In this document: positions 1-11,962 of the stretch, one piece after another | How positions within the stretch are numbered: the stretch's first letter is position 1 | How the letters are laid out: every line of letters begins with the position of its first letter | From: Pegea sp. RAD2-039 | Taxonomy: Eukaryota > Chordata > Thaliacea > Salpida > Salpidae | Assembly: GCA_034620365.1 (NCBI GenBank) | Contig: JAQGEQ010000192.1 | Coordinates: 3,963,001-4,027,000, forward strand | Reading direction: 5' to 3' | DNA length: 64,000 nt | Translations under genes and position numbers: made by a program | Notes under the pieces: model-generated | The model's database searches: none | What the model was told of the DNA's origin: nothing | Seen by the model: only the letters and a program-made list of their open reading frames with translations

Positions 1-2684
1 TCATCATCATCGTCATCAAAAGAAGATTGTGATGTTGTATCATGTAAATTTTCAGTATTCGAATTTTGATCATTGCTTTGAATCTCTTCTTGGTAATCTA
101 GATTCTGGCTATGATTTGTTTCCATATAAGAAGCGTTTGATAAACCTATTTTACTTCTGGGTAAAGGTACCGGGCTGTTTAAACTATTTTCTTCATTTGT
201 CAATCGAAACGTTCCATTTATATTTTCAGTTTTATCAATTTGATACAAGTTTTGTTGCCCTGTTGAAGTTGTTGAAAACGCATCAGCAAAAGTTTCTTCA
301 TCTTTGGATAGATTGAAATGTTTTTTCTTAAAAAAGTTTTTTTTTGATTAAACACAAACTCAAAAGTAAAAGCAATTTTCTTAATAAGATTTTTTTCTCC
401 AAAAAAAGATAGGTTTAATTTAGTAAATCGAATTAAAATGATTGAAATTACCAATTTGTTTTTCCATATACTGTATTTAGGTATAAAACCATTTTGTTTT
501 TCTTCTTTCTCTCGTATCTCGATTAAACTTCTGTTAGTAATAAAAATATTAATTGAATAATTAACATATATGAATAAAGAGCTTCCAAAATAAACACTGA
601 CCTATTTTTCAAACGAGTATATACATAACCAAATCGAACTAGAATTCCCAAGAGAATAAATATAAAAGCAATGCAGAAAGCTATTAGCATCCATATATGC
701 AGGTAGATTTGACATCTTTCTCCGACATACCAGCTATTATATCTAACAGGACAACTAGGAAAAATATTCAATTAGCAGTTTTCCAACAAAATAATTCTAA
801 ATTTCTTAAATTTACAGTTTTCTTGTTTAGGTTAGATTAATGAAAAGAAATTATTTTCTAATAGCTCTAATATTTTTGTTTACCTTGTTATCAGAATTAT
901 TTACAATTCAAATACCTGCACTTTGGTTTTAAATTAAAATCTGTATGCCAGCAATAACCTCCGTTTTTACAAAACTGGTTATTTAATTCACAACAGATTG
1001 ATTGGCAACATACATCAAGACCATTTTCAACACACGACACATAAGGGCTTCCATTTGCAGTGCATTTTATTTCATTACATAAATCATTTTCTATTAAAAA
1101 GTTTCAGTTTGTTGATTACAACAAGATGAGTTCAACAACTGCTAAAAACCTTTCAAATTAAATGCTGTTGATTTCACTTGAAATTGATCTTTGAATGCAG
1201 GATCCTTGTTCAAAGTTGATCGTATAAACGATAAGTTACCAATTGTATTTAATATTTGCTGATTCGTAGTAGATTTTTTTAATTTTGAATATTGATAGGA
1301 TACCTCGTATTTTATCTACAGATAAAAGATGTTTAATTTCAAATTAAAATCGTAAAAACTATAACCCCCCGAAATTAAGTCGAAAAATAAATACTTTAAA
1401 AATGTTGTAAACATTTGCTAGCAGAGTTATTGGTCGAGTGTAGAAACTTTGGTCATTTTATATTCTTTATTAAACTTAAGTTAATTGTAAATCTTTGTAA
1501 AGCTCATTTAAAAATCTTAAGATTAAATTTTTGTTTTTATAAAAGTTATATTTTATTATTAAACTTTTTTATGGTTACTTCAATAAAAATAAAAATTTGA
1601 AAAACCATACTTTCATAATATTTCCAGATACTTTTTCATCAGCTATTCTGAAGATTTCAAAGCCGCTCAGTGTGCTGGTATACAATGTTTTGAGCTGCAA
1701 TGTTTGTATTTAGACAAATTCTTTTGTAAAACTCTTATGAAATGAGCTTGTAAATATTAAGTAAACAAATTTTATTCACTTATTAATGTTTAACTCAAGT
1801 TATTTAAGGACTTACAGCGCTGAAAGACAAATTTGGATTAAAATCTGCTGCTGATTGTAAACTCAGAGTTGTTGTGAACGTTTTCAGAAGTCCATCAACT
1901 ACAAAAATCATTAATTAAATTTTTTTTATCATTTAATAGTCATACTACCTGATGATTCGGGCTCTCCACATATTAAGTTGTTACTTAAGATGGGTGAAGA
2001 ACAGTTTTGAGTAAAAACTGTAAAAGATGAAATTAATGCATAGTTTTTTTTTCTTTTTTCTCATAAATCAAAATTATAATTGAAAATTTAAACATTTAGC
2101 AGTAGTAACGTAAACTATCGTAAAAATTGAAAAAATTGAAAAGTTGTATGGTAAGATCATAAAAAAAAAATCGATCTGATGATAAAGCTTAAGCTTTATA
2201 GTTTTCAAGTTACAAATAAAATGTATATTTTGGTTTTGAATAAAATTCTTCTGACTTCATTCTTTGGTACAAAGTGATTAGCGAAAGCAATCTTAAAAGT
2301 AATATTTAATTTATGATAAATTTCTGTGATTAGTTTATTCAAATATTAGATGTTGCTATGATTCAAACCAATAAGTAAAATAAAGAATAGTTTAAAACTA
2401 CTTGACATAAAGATTTAAAGAGGTTTTAATAAGTGAATTGCAGCTTAGTATTTAACGATACTCTTAAAAACTGAAAACAATATTTATTTTTCTTTAATAC
2501 TAAAAAAGCTTTTTTGAGGTGTCTGATAACATACTTAAGATTTGATAAAATCAGATAAATAATTTATAAGCTATTTTTAAGCTTAGTTATAAGCCAAAAA
2601 TATATGAAATAGGTTTTTACCTGCTTCAAAGCGACACAAGAGTAAAATAAAAGACATTTTAAACTTGATGCTAAGATGTTTCAT
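1..2684 (-). CDS. SEA-EGF-transmembrane glycoprotein, copy A (3' end beyond window)
   Basis: Nine exons, read downward: 2684-2621, 2017-1949, 1898-1816, 1694-1632, 1315-1150, 1090-916, 754-602, 530-452 and 326 to the window start. All have GT-AG borders and phases agree throughout; 392 residues are visible and no stop is reached. Exon 1 is a signal peptide (MKHLSIKFKMSFILLLCRFE). Residues about 50-115 fit a SEA domain (FTTTLSLQ..., then LSGFEIFRI and KYEVSYQYSK); the G-SVVV autocleavage motif is absent. Residues about 177-221 form an EGF-like domain (CKNGGYC, CSCP, WYVGERC). A transmembrane helix follows at about 229-250, then a basic stop-transfer and a long acidic Ser/Asn/Asp-rich cytoplasmic tail. 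The order SEA-EGF-TM recalls IMPG and membrane mucins, so a glycocalyx or adhesion role is inferred. It is a tandem paralogue of the gene at 4616-9984. Confidence 0.8.
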
Positions 2685-2773
2685 TTTTTAGTCTTTGGCT
2701 TCTTGTCAAGACTTATTTCTAGCAAAAAATAAACAACTTTTTACTTTTACAAGAAATGTAACAGTGAGTAACA

Positions 2774-2802
2774 AGCAAACAAACAAACGATCAAACAAAC
2801 AG
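2774..2802. repeat. AAAC simple repeat
   Basis: Imperfect tandem AAAC units in the intergenic region upstream of SEA-EGF copy A. Confidence 0.6.
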
Positions 2803-3013
2803 AAAAACAATTGTAGTACACATATTTGATGAAATTTATTCTTGCTTAAGTTTATAAAATCATCAAAAGGTTTTTCATTTTTTTTTGCATTTATAAATTC
2901 ACCACTTGTCTAAATTTCGTACTTTTTGAAATACATTTTCTGACTTTGATTGCAATATATGATTTTATTGGCTGCTTATGATGACTTTATCATTATACTG
3001 ATATTTTTATGGT

Positions 3014-3049
3014 CAAATAAAATCAAATCAAATAAAATAAAATCAAATG
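3014..3049. repeat. AATCA/AATAA simple repeat
   Basis: Imperfect tandem pentamers of the type AAATC and AAATA. Confidence 0.6.
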
Positions 3050-4518
3050 ATTAAAATCTATCAAACTTTCTCATTATTTCATGGTTAATTTAAACGTAAA
3101 AACCATTATTCAAAAGTTACTAAATCTAAAAGTCTCTTATACCAAACAATTTACAGCTAAAATAAATGAAATTTAAGAATAAAACTAGAAAACTACTCTC
3201 TTTGTGTTTGAAGTAAATGAATCAAGCTTAACAAAATCTTGGAAAAATTGTGAGGAAAGAAAAAAGAGTTTTTCTTTTGTTGCTCTTTTTCGTAGTTTTT
3301 CTTTTATATTTTAGCTCGGTTGCTTTGTTTGTTTTTGCTCTTTTTTTCTGTTCAGTGTATGACAGTAATCGTTTGGTTAGCTTTTCAGCATTCTTGTTTA
3401 TTTTAAATGTTTATGCGATGTTAGTGCATAAAGGTAATAAAATAAAATAAAAAATGTATAAACACACAAATTTGTTGTTATCATTTCTTCGCATTCAAAC
3501 GCTTTCGGATAAAAGCCAGAAAAACGAAAATTTTTGAATGCTTAACGTAAACAAGATTCATGTTGAATAGTTTCTGAGATAAGTAAGTGAAGAGATTGGT
3601 TGCAGTTAACCTAATACCTGTTTTACTGTTTTAGCAACTGAAGTCAAACTAAAAATAAGCTGAACAAATCTCGGTGCTTAGTTATTATAGGGGTCTGAAA
3701 ATATCCTGCTTTCCAAATGTTTATGATCTTCAAATTAATATAGTAGCGATATTGATAGTGTTATGAGTCATATTCTGTAGATACTTTTGTTTATAAACTC
3801 TTCGGTTCTTAATTTTGAATGCCGAAAGGCTTCTGACTGCATTAAGGTCAACAATTAAAAGCAACTTTAACAATAATTGTTTTTGAAATAATCGTTACCT
3901 TCTCAGCTTTACTTTAATGTGTTAGAAGCAAACCTTATTGTAATCACAGGATTACAAGTAATCGAAAGAAAGTACTGCTAAATTCTTGTTGCTTAAAATA
4001 TGCGTACATAAAACTTTTTTCATGATAATACAACCTCTTAGGCATTACATTCACTTTTGATACCAAAGAGCATTAAAAAAATACAAACTTTTTTCTGGCA
4101 TTTTATTTGATTAAGCAAAATTGCTACTTCACAAAATGCTACAATTAGACCTTTATTGTTGTAAAAATTATTGATTTGATTTTGATATTATGATTATTTA
4201 TACAAATTGAAATACAATTATTCTTACACAAAAAGTAGATGCAGTAGACTTTTGCTAATTAAATCGAGCGAAACAGAATTAGGTTTTAATTTCTAGGCAA
4301 ATTTTCTTTATACCTTTACTCGCTTGATATGAACATATGAGACTGATTATAAACCCAAATAAACCAAAATTTTAACTAAAATAAATCTTAATATCAAAAT
4401 AAAATTTCTCACATTAATCTCTTTTTATTCACCTTTTTTATATTTCCGTTTGTGTTGTGCCCAATTTATAATACAACAAAGCTTTCCTAAAGTTCTGTTA
4501 TCATTTCATATAGTATTT

Positions 4519-4524
4519 TTTATT
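4519..4524 (-). terminator. Candidate poly(A) signal of SEA-EGF copy B
   Basis: AATAAA on the minus strand, about 90 nt after the proposed stop codon at 4618-4616. The hexamer is common by chance in DNA this AT-rich, so position is the only support. Confidence 0.3.
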
Positions 4525-4615
4525 TTTCAATTTAATACATTTTTAGAAATACTTGGAAAATAGTGGGTTTGGTTATAAGTTACTAATTCGAAAAAGATAT
4601 TTGTAAGAAGCTTTT

Positions 4616-7600
4616 TTAATAACGACTTCTTGGAAAATCCTGTGAATAAAACAAAAATATTTTAATATTTTGTAACAAGTACTGACAAACGGAATCAGTT
4701 TGTAAAAATATTAATAAGTTATTACAAATATTACCAACAGCTAAAAAACATCTAAAGTTAAAGTTTAAATAATTTGTAGATAATTACCACTGAAATATTT
4801 TTATTGCTTCGACCATTTGCTATTTCTTTAAATCTTTGATTCAAAACATCTCGATCTTCTAAAAGACTGAAAGTTCGATAAGAATTGTTAGACAAGCTTG
4901 ATAGATCAGCTGTGTCTTGGTTTGTAGTGCTGAGTGATACTGTAGTGGCAGGTGGTGAAAGCGCGATGTTTTCTGATAATGAAACATTTGATGAATGATG
5001 AGATATAGAGTTGATACGTTCAATTGGTAAATTTCGTGATCTCGATTCGAAAATTGGACTATCTAAACTCTGCATCAAAACAAAAATTTCAGTTTTACAT
5101 TTATAAAAATGTATGAAAAAGGTAATTTATGAAAATTAAAAATTAAAAATGGTTTTTACTTGGTTAGATTGTTGAAGAATAAAAATATTTTGATACGATT
5201 TTGTTGTTGGAGCATCTTCAACTGTTAATCCTAAGACTTGATTGCTTGGTGTCTTTGTTTGCTTTATATACTTGATATCTTTGCTAGTTTTGGAAAAAAT
5301 ACAAAAATATTTCTAAAATTAAATCTAAAGTTACCTAAGAAATTATCTAAGTACTTGAAAAATAATTAATTTATTAAGTGGCACGAGATATTATTTGAAA
5401 AGTCTGATATGGTTTTTAATCTTGTGTCATAAAAATTAAAAAGATTTGATAAATTAAAAGTATATTAAAATCTTATCTTATAAATTTTAAACATTCTATT
5501 ATTTACAGGCAAAACGTTTTTTAGTTTAAGTAAACTATCTAATTACAAATGCAAGCATTAAGTTCACCTCTTTTTCAATTTTTCAATAAAATAATATGTT
5601 GTGACAATAATGATGATAAACAGAATACAAAAGATCACTAATGCTATTATAAACATCCATATTTGAATGTAAAGTTCACATCTTCGGCCCACGTACCAGT
5701 CTGTTGAAGTACTTGGACAGCTGTAGATATTTAATATATTTGTGAAATTATCAAAAATGTGCTATTTAAAAAATAAAAATTATGAGAAGTTCTCGGTTAT
5801 TATCAAATTTAGCCATAGTAAAAACTGAATCATGCAATCATTGATATAATTCATACATTTAGTATATATACAAAACATATGACAGTATTGCATGTAGCTA
5901 ATTTTGTAATAATTTCAAATGAACAGTTGCTGCAATATTATTTTATGATAAAGTCTGCCTTACAAACCAGTTTTTAATGGGAAGTAAATATCGACAGCTT
6001 ATAGCAAACTTACTAAGAAATAATTAGACAGTGACGTAAAATAAAATAGTAAATAAGCAAGTTAAACTGTTTAGAATCAGTTATTCAGTAAATACTTATG
6101 CCTGATGGTCAACTACTATTGTAGTTATCTCAATCTTTTCACCTTTCAAGGATTTCTTATTTTTGTTGAAACGAATGAATGCTATTTCTTTATAATCTTC
6201 AAATGATAGCATAACACAAAAAATATTCACAATTAAGCTGACATCATAAATTGTGTTGAACAAATAAGTAGAAGTCTTCTTTTGAAGGGCTAACGCAACA
6301 AATGCAACTGGAAGAGAATCAGAAATCGCACAAATAAGCATGCTTATAGTAGCTAAGCGATTTGCTTTTATCAGTCGCTCATTTACTTTATTGGTTGAGC
6401 CTACTCTTTGTTTAGAAGCAGTTTTCCTATAAGATCTTAAGGGATAAACAAATAATATAAAGATTATCATTTGAGAAGAAATCATAATTACTGCTCCAAT
6501 GTAAAAATATAACTTATAGGCAGTATTTTCTAGTGAGTATTCACATCCATAAGATTTCATCTTTGATGTTAAAGGTAAAGTAATCATGCTAACAGTAAAA
6601 ATACCTCCAATACATAGAGAAGTAATGGAAGCCCAGCTTAATATTTTTATAAACGTTGTATATAAGTATGCAAATGACGGTTGAGTGTAAAAAACTCGTT
6701 GTCTGAACCAAAGAAAGAAATAAGTTGGTATAAGGGCGATAAAGAAGATAAAGATTGCAAGATCTTCTGTAACTTCACAAAGCTGATCTTTGTATTGAAC
6801 AGTAGAAAATTTTGAGCCAATTATTATAATGATGTTGGTAAGCACTAAACGTAAGAATGAAAAGCAAGGGGTTAACGTAGCTAAAGTTATAAGAACTTTT
6901 GTAGTAAAACTTTGATTTTTTTCCCATTTGCCTTTGCGTTTTCCATACGAAATAAATGAGATTATAGCCCACATAGAAACAAGAATAAATATAGCATTAA
7001 AGAATACTACTGATATCCAAATATTCCCATAAACTTCAAATAAACCTGATTGCATTGAATTGGTTTTTGCTTTGTCAGAAATAGATACATTTTGACTCAT
7101 GATCACACTTTCTTAACTAAGATTATGGCAATTAGTTTTTTCTATAAAGTTTGAATTGTAAATCAGTTAAATAGTTGTAAGCTCAAAGCTTCATATTTTT
7201 TTAGCTTATTGAAAACTAATTATATTTAATTCTTCAAAACCAACAGCTCTAAAAGAATAGTGTAACTAATTGTTATCACGTTTTAAAGCAAATCCAGAAA
7301 AGGTGAAGTTATTAGGTTTAAACTTAAAAAAACAAACAATAAAGACAGGGAACTGTACAATTTAAAAAATTAAACGGTTTTCTATGTAATTAAACAGAGT
7401 TGTATATCAACAATAAAACGTCTATATATACTTAGTTCGTTGGCTAATTATTAAAAATTTGGTTCAAATTAAAAACATAAATAATTAAAAATAAAATTTT
7501 GATCTAATCATTATTAAGTATTAAAAAATTAGTTTGGATAAAATTTAACGTAAAAAAATTAACTATAAAAATTGTGGTTTTTTCAAATCTAACACAAGAT

Positions 7601-9984
7601 TGTGTAAAAATATTAAAAGATTTTATAAATTGAAAACGTTATTGATAATATAAATTTTTTCTCTGTTTGTTAATTGAAATCGACATTTTTAGAAATAACA
7701 CATTCAAAAATATCCCTCATTATAAGTTGATCTGAAAACAAAAAAAAGTTTACAAAATTGAATTGAATAACTTTTTTTTTCAAACTTGAATTGCTCAGTT
7801 TCTCACTAATCAAAATTTTTCTGATTTATTAGAATTCACAAAAATATCCACAGAATATTACTAACCACTCTCTAGCAGCAAGCTGCTTTACAGCCTACAT
7901 AATACACCTACTGACATTCAGTTCATAAATCAACAAGATGACATCGTTTGACAATGACTTCAGAAAAAGTATTTCAAAACAAAGCTTCTAAATACTACTT
8001 TATCGGCTTATATATCTTGGGAAAGAGATTTTAACTTGCTGATGTATATAAATTACATTTAAAACTCAATAAACCTGCAGTAAGCTTGTTCTTCCTGATT
8101 ATAGTGATGACACCAGCCGTTGTTCAAACAAAAGTTTCGTTTACAAATTGAAGCGCAGGTTGTGATGACACCTTGTTTAACTTCAGAACACATCACATAT
8201 TCACCCTTTTGACAACCAACTTTTTCACATAAGCTATCACCTGTAATAAAAAATATTTACTGATTTTCCATGAATTTTGAAACAAATATTTCTGTGAGTT
8301 ATATAGCGGGCTTCTAGTAATTGAATGCTTCAATAATAATCAAGTAGCCTTGAGTGCTAAGTGTATTTTCAAAAATATTCGAACATTTAAATACGATTAA
8401 TTGTTTACGGGACAAATCGGCATTTAAAACCAACTTTACCTTTGAAAGTGAATCCAGTATTCAAAATTGTGAAGTTTTCAAAAAAATCATTATTGATTAA
8501 TTTATCACGAATTGGAGACAAGCTACCAATTGTATCAAATATACTTTTATCTGATGCAACATTAGCCAATAAAGTTGAATAATTGTACTCCAGTTGATAA
8601 GTAACCTTTATATATATCGTAATCATGATGTAAAGTTTGATATACTAATCAAATAAAAAAGTAAAATCATGTTTTTATAACAGAAATATTTTAGCAAAAT
8701 ATCTTGAAGTAAACTTACAGAAGTTGTTATGTTATTTGTTCTCATCAGTAAAATCGGTGGAATAATTCTAATAAATCCCTCTAATTTCACTGATTTATTG
8801 TAAAAATTATTGAGCTGAAAATATTTATAAAAAATAGTAAGGTTGAAATTACTGAATCAATAAATCCTGCTTTGAAAAGTTGGAATAAATTTTCAGCAAA
8901 TGCTCACTTCTTGCAAAAGTTTTTCATCAGATATAACTTTTTCTTCGGATAAATTTTCAATCAAAAAAGTTGTATTGTAGACTTTAATGGAGAAATCATC
9001 TGTGTTTTTATAAATCAAAAAATGTGAAGCTTGATATTGGTACCTACCAAATGCTACAGAGCTGTCAGGAATTGTAACAAAAGGGAAACTTCTATTTCGT
9101 TGACTAGCAACTAAAAATAAAATTTTTATTTAGCTACAAGCATAATGGCTTTTAAATAGTGTTTGAATTGTATAAGACAGATAATAATTACAACAGAACT
9201 AATTTTCTCATTGGGCTAACCATTTTTTTAATACTATGAATTACAAGAGAAACATCTTCCTAGATGTTCATCAAAAGTTAGAGGTGCAAAAAAGAGTAAA
9301 AGAAAAAAGGATATAAAGGTTTACAACAAAATCTCTTTGAGTAGAAAACTCATAAGACAAAAAACCTTTATTTTATTTCCATAAAATCAGTTATTCATGT
9401 TATAAGACAAAATAATCTTCATAAAAGTAAGCGCTGTTTTTGTAAACTTATATAGATTTGGCTTAAGAGTGAAGAATCCAACATAATCATATTTCTTCTT
9501 ATTTTAAGGAAAATGCTTACATATTACCACTAAACAGGTGATTTGATGTGAGTTACTATAAATAGGCGTATATTTAACACCTTTAACTCTATCCTGACCT
9601 TAGTTTTGCTCACTGATTTCTGTTTACAGGCTAAGGTGTTTACTATTGTTCGTTAAACCTTTATGCTCTATGTGAAAATTAAAATGAATAATACTGTAAA
9701 TACTGTGATGTTTTTTTGTCAATCGTTCACAATAAGATTAAAATAAAACAAATAAAAGTCTATTAACAAAGCGAGGTGAAATATTTTTAAACTATATTCA
9801 AATTTCAGTTGGATAAATCAATTAAAACTATAACATATAGACCTAAATGTTCAAAGAAGTTCAAATAATTGGTTTTTAAAGACGGTTAAATAATTTCATA
9901 CTAAAAGTTAGTTTACTTACCCTCAATTTTGATACAAACTAACAGCATAGAACTTAAAACATTAAAAAATGTTTTGTATAACAT
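4616..9984 (-). CDS. SEA-EGF-transmembrane glycoprotein, copy B
   Basis: Nine exons, read downward: 9984-9921, 9110-8908, 8814-8719, 8644-8440, 8240-8075, 5720-5568, 5283-5160, 5069-4788 and 4639-4616, giving 1,317 nt or 438 residues. The signal peptide (MLYKTFFNVLSSMLLVCIKI) fills exon 1. A SEA-like region (about 60-190, with KLEGFIRII and KVTYQLEYNYST) precedes a Cys-rich EGF-like domain (CLNNGWC, CSCPSTSTDWYVGRRC, ending near residue 259). A transmembrane helix lies at about 266-288, followed by KLKKR and a Ser/Thr-rich cytoplasmic tail. Exon 1 (64 nt) and the transmembrane exon (153 nt) have the same length and phase as in copy A. The intron 8074-5721 is 2.35 kb and holds a GPCR gene; the matching intron of copy A is 161 nt. 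The last exon (eight codons) and the 5' border of exon 4 are the least certain parts. Confidence 0.8.
6096..7106 (-). CDS. Intronless seven-transmembrane receptor nested in an intron
   Basis: A single open frame of 336 residues with seven hydrophobic segments at about 29-52, 69-95, 110-134, 152-177, 196-222, 249-274 and 282-302. An N-glycosylation site (NVS) lies in the short N-terminus. C110 at the top of TM3 and C188 in the second extracellular loop are placed for the usual rhodopsin-class disulfide. Other hallmarks differ: the end of TM3 reads LWFRQRVFY instead of D/E-R-Y, TM6 lacks CWxP, and TM7 lacks NPxxY (it ends NIFCVMLSFEDYKEI). It is therefore a divergent, probably lineage-specific GPCR, and its ligand is unknown. 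The start could be Met1 or Met3. It lies on the same strand as its host, inside the intron between the EGF and transmembrane exons of copy B. Lack of introns suggests retroposition, but I see no poly(A) tract. Confidence 0.85.
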   Translation of the reverse strand: MIMSQNVSISDKAKTNSMQSGLFEVYGNIWISVVFFNAIFILVSMWAIISFISYGKRKGKWEKNQSFTTKVLITLATLTPCFSFLRLVLTNIIIIIGSKFSTVQYKDQLCEVTEDLAIFIFFIALIPTYFFLWFRQRVFYTQPSFAYLYTTFIKILSWASITSLCIGGIFTVSMITLPLTSKMKSYGCEYSLENTAYKLYFYIGAVIMISSQMIIFILFVYPLRSYRKTASKQRVGSTNKVNERLIKANRLATISMLICAISDSLPVAFVALALQKKTSTYLFNTIYDVSLIVNIFCVMLSFEDYKEIAFIRFNKNKKSLKGEKIEITTIVVDHQA

Positions 9985-10576
9985 TTCTTTATATGTTCAA
10001 CAAATTAGACAAATGAATTTATTATGTTTGCTGTAAAAAAACATAACAAAAATATTACACTCTTTCTTTTCATACCCACTACCTAAACATTTGTTAAAGT
10101 AGTAATAATAAGAAGACTTAAATATTTACTATAAGTAAAATAAAAATATAAAATCAGCATAAGTTTCAAAAGTGCATGAAAACTGTTGAAAATAAAATGT
10201 TCCTATTAACACAGATGTGATCTAAAGATAACTGATTTAAAACCAAGATATAAGTAAAGAAAAATTTATATTCAAAAACAAAGTTAGTAAATTCAAATGA
10301 TTTTAACATAGCTTTAAAGTAATGGGATTGAGTTTACACTTCAGTAATTTGGAGTTATTTTTTTCTATGGTTTATTAGTCATGCGTAAGGAGTTCCACCA
10401 AAAGTTATTTCTTTCAAATGATACAGCTGATAAGCTCGAATATTCAGTTGTGATATGTTAGATTGACTTTTTTCTAACTGAAGTTGACTTCAAAATATTT
10501 ATAACAAGAGATCCCAATAATTAGTTTCTAAAATCGAAAAAGAAAGATTTTACGTTTCCAAATTTTAAGTACATCA

Positions 10577-10900
10577 TTATTTTAGAAATTTTTGTTTTCT
10601 ATGAAAATTTATTCTCATTTTCTGCAAATAATTTGTCAAGTAGCAAACACATAGTCTTAATTGAAAACTTCTTTTGGAATCAAGCTGAATCAAGGTGAAC
10701 ATAAGATTTGTTTTCATTGAAAAACTTCTCAATTTGCTTATTGGCCGAATAAGTTTTCCCTTTGCTAAATCAACCCAGCTAGCTCTTCTGTGTAAGTAAG
10801 ATTCACAAGAGTCACAAATCCATCGGAGTTTCTTGAAATGATAAATGACTACAGTATTTTCACAGACTACAAGTTTTTTGTTGTCAAATACTACCCTTAT
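10577..10900 (-). pseudogene. Start-less 107-codon open frame, probable gene or transposon relic
   Basis: On the minus strand a frame stays open from just after a TGA at 10903-10901 to a TAA at 10579-10577. The first Met is more than halfway in. The translation is not AT-rich filler: it has Trp, Cys, His and Arg in a protein-like arrangement, with a core reading KLRWICDSCESYLHRRASW. The Trp-x-Cys spacing after a Tyr/Phe-rich stretch is faintly like a FLYWCH zinc finger, but the later His residues do not fit well, so I do not assign it. A second short frame (SQLNIRAYQLYHLKEITFGG) lies downstream at about 10380-10480 on the same strand. No convincing splice sites join it to a neighbour. It may be an unrecognised exon or a decayed element. 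Confidence 0.5.
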
Positions 10901-11684
10901 TCAAGTACTAAACAATGTTAAGAAACAATCATTGATTTAAGTATCTTCAAAACAGATAATAACTAAAAATATACTTCTATTCAACAAGATTGTATTGCCT
11001 TAACTTTCCAAATACTGTATGAGACTTTAACGAAATGGTTCTTAAGTATCTCTGTTGAAATGTTATTGAAAAATTCAGCTTACTTACATTCTTAATTATT
11101 ACAATTTTTTATTTGTAATTATATCTAACCTAACTAAAGCAAGTTTCATTTTAGTTTTTGAAATTATTTAAAATATGTTAATCATTTTTCATATTGTAAA
11201 ATTATTAGCTCTAAGAAGATTTCATACCAATTAATATCAAAGTCGTTAAATTTTGAATTTATAGATTATAATTACTTCTGTAGCAAAGCTTGATATTTTA
11301 ATGGTCCATTAATCTGAACATAACAGCACCTAGTTGAAGTTATTAGGGATTTGTTTGAACCTTTTTAAGAGTTTGTACAAAATAATAAGTTTTATGGATA
11401 GTTTGAGCATGTGATAACCTGAAACAAAGTTTTTATAAATAAGTTTTTAAATACTAAAATTATAGCAAATGTGATTTTATTTATTAATTTCAATAAATGC
11501 GAAGGATGATGTATATATCAGGTGACAATATTTACTTTACGTAATTTTTCTGCTAAATCGAGACTGTTTAACGTTTATTTCTACCAATTTATGTAATTAA
11601 ACGCGACTGAAATAAGTCTGAAAAGCTTTTATTCGAAATTCTAATATTTTTCTTGAAAAGTTCAATCTTTAAATATTGTAAGAT

Positions 11685-11690
11685 TTTATT
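11685..11690 (-). terminator. Candidate poly(A) signal of the TSP1 receptor gene
   Basis: AATAAA on the minus strand, about 270 nt after the stop codon at 11965-11963. Another lies at 11574-11579. Both are weak evidence in such AT-rich sequence. Confidence 0.3.
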
Positions 11691-11962
11691 TTTTTTATAA
11701 ATATCGGTGAAAATTGAAAAAAGTCGAATATTGACAAAGAATTCGAGCTCTTTTACAATTGAATTGGTTTTAAAACAGCTTAGAACAGTTTAATAAATAT
11801 ATTGTTAAATATACTTTCATATTTCACATAAAATAAATTACTTACACATTTTTTAAACGGGTAAAAAGTGTTTGAGATCTTTATGAAAGGTTTCGATCCT
11901 TATATCTGTATCGTGGTGTGCTCTTGGAAGCAATCTAAACCCAAATTGAATTTTCAACACCA

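Larger units (their letters stand above)
2685..4615. other. Intergenic region between the two SEA-EGF copies
   Basis: About 1.9 kb of AT-rich DNA between the 3' end of copy B and the start codon of copy A. It must hold the copy A promoter, but I recognise no clear core element. Short simple repeats occur at 2774-2802 (AAAC units) and 3014-3049 (AATCA/AATAA units). The open frame at 3250-3450 (Leu/Phe-rich) reads like AT-rich background and is not called. Confidence 0.5.
9985..11962. other. Intergenic region, apart from the relic at 10577-10900
   Basis: AT-rich DNA between the start of SEA-EGF copy B and the 3' end of the TSP1 receptor gene. The first few hundred bases should include the copy B promoter, and the last part the 3' UTR of the TSP1 gene. 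No RNA gene or further conserved coding block is visible. Confidence 0.45.

Noticed and set aside
3250-3450. 66-codon hydrophobic plus-strand frame
   Set aside because: It starts at GTG and is Leu/Phe/Val-rich from T-rich DNA; no conserved feature and no signal of a gene around it.
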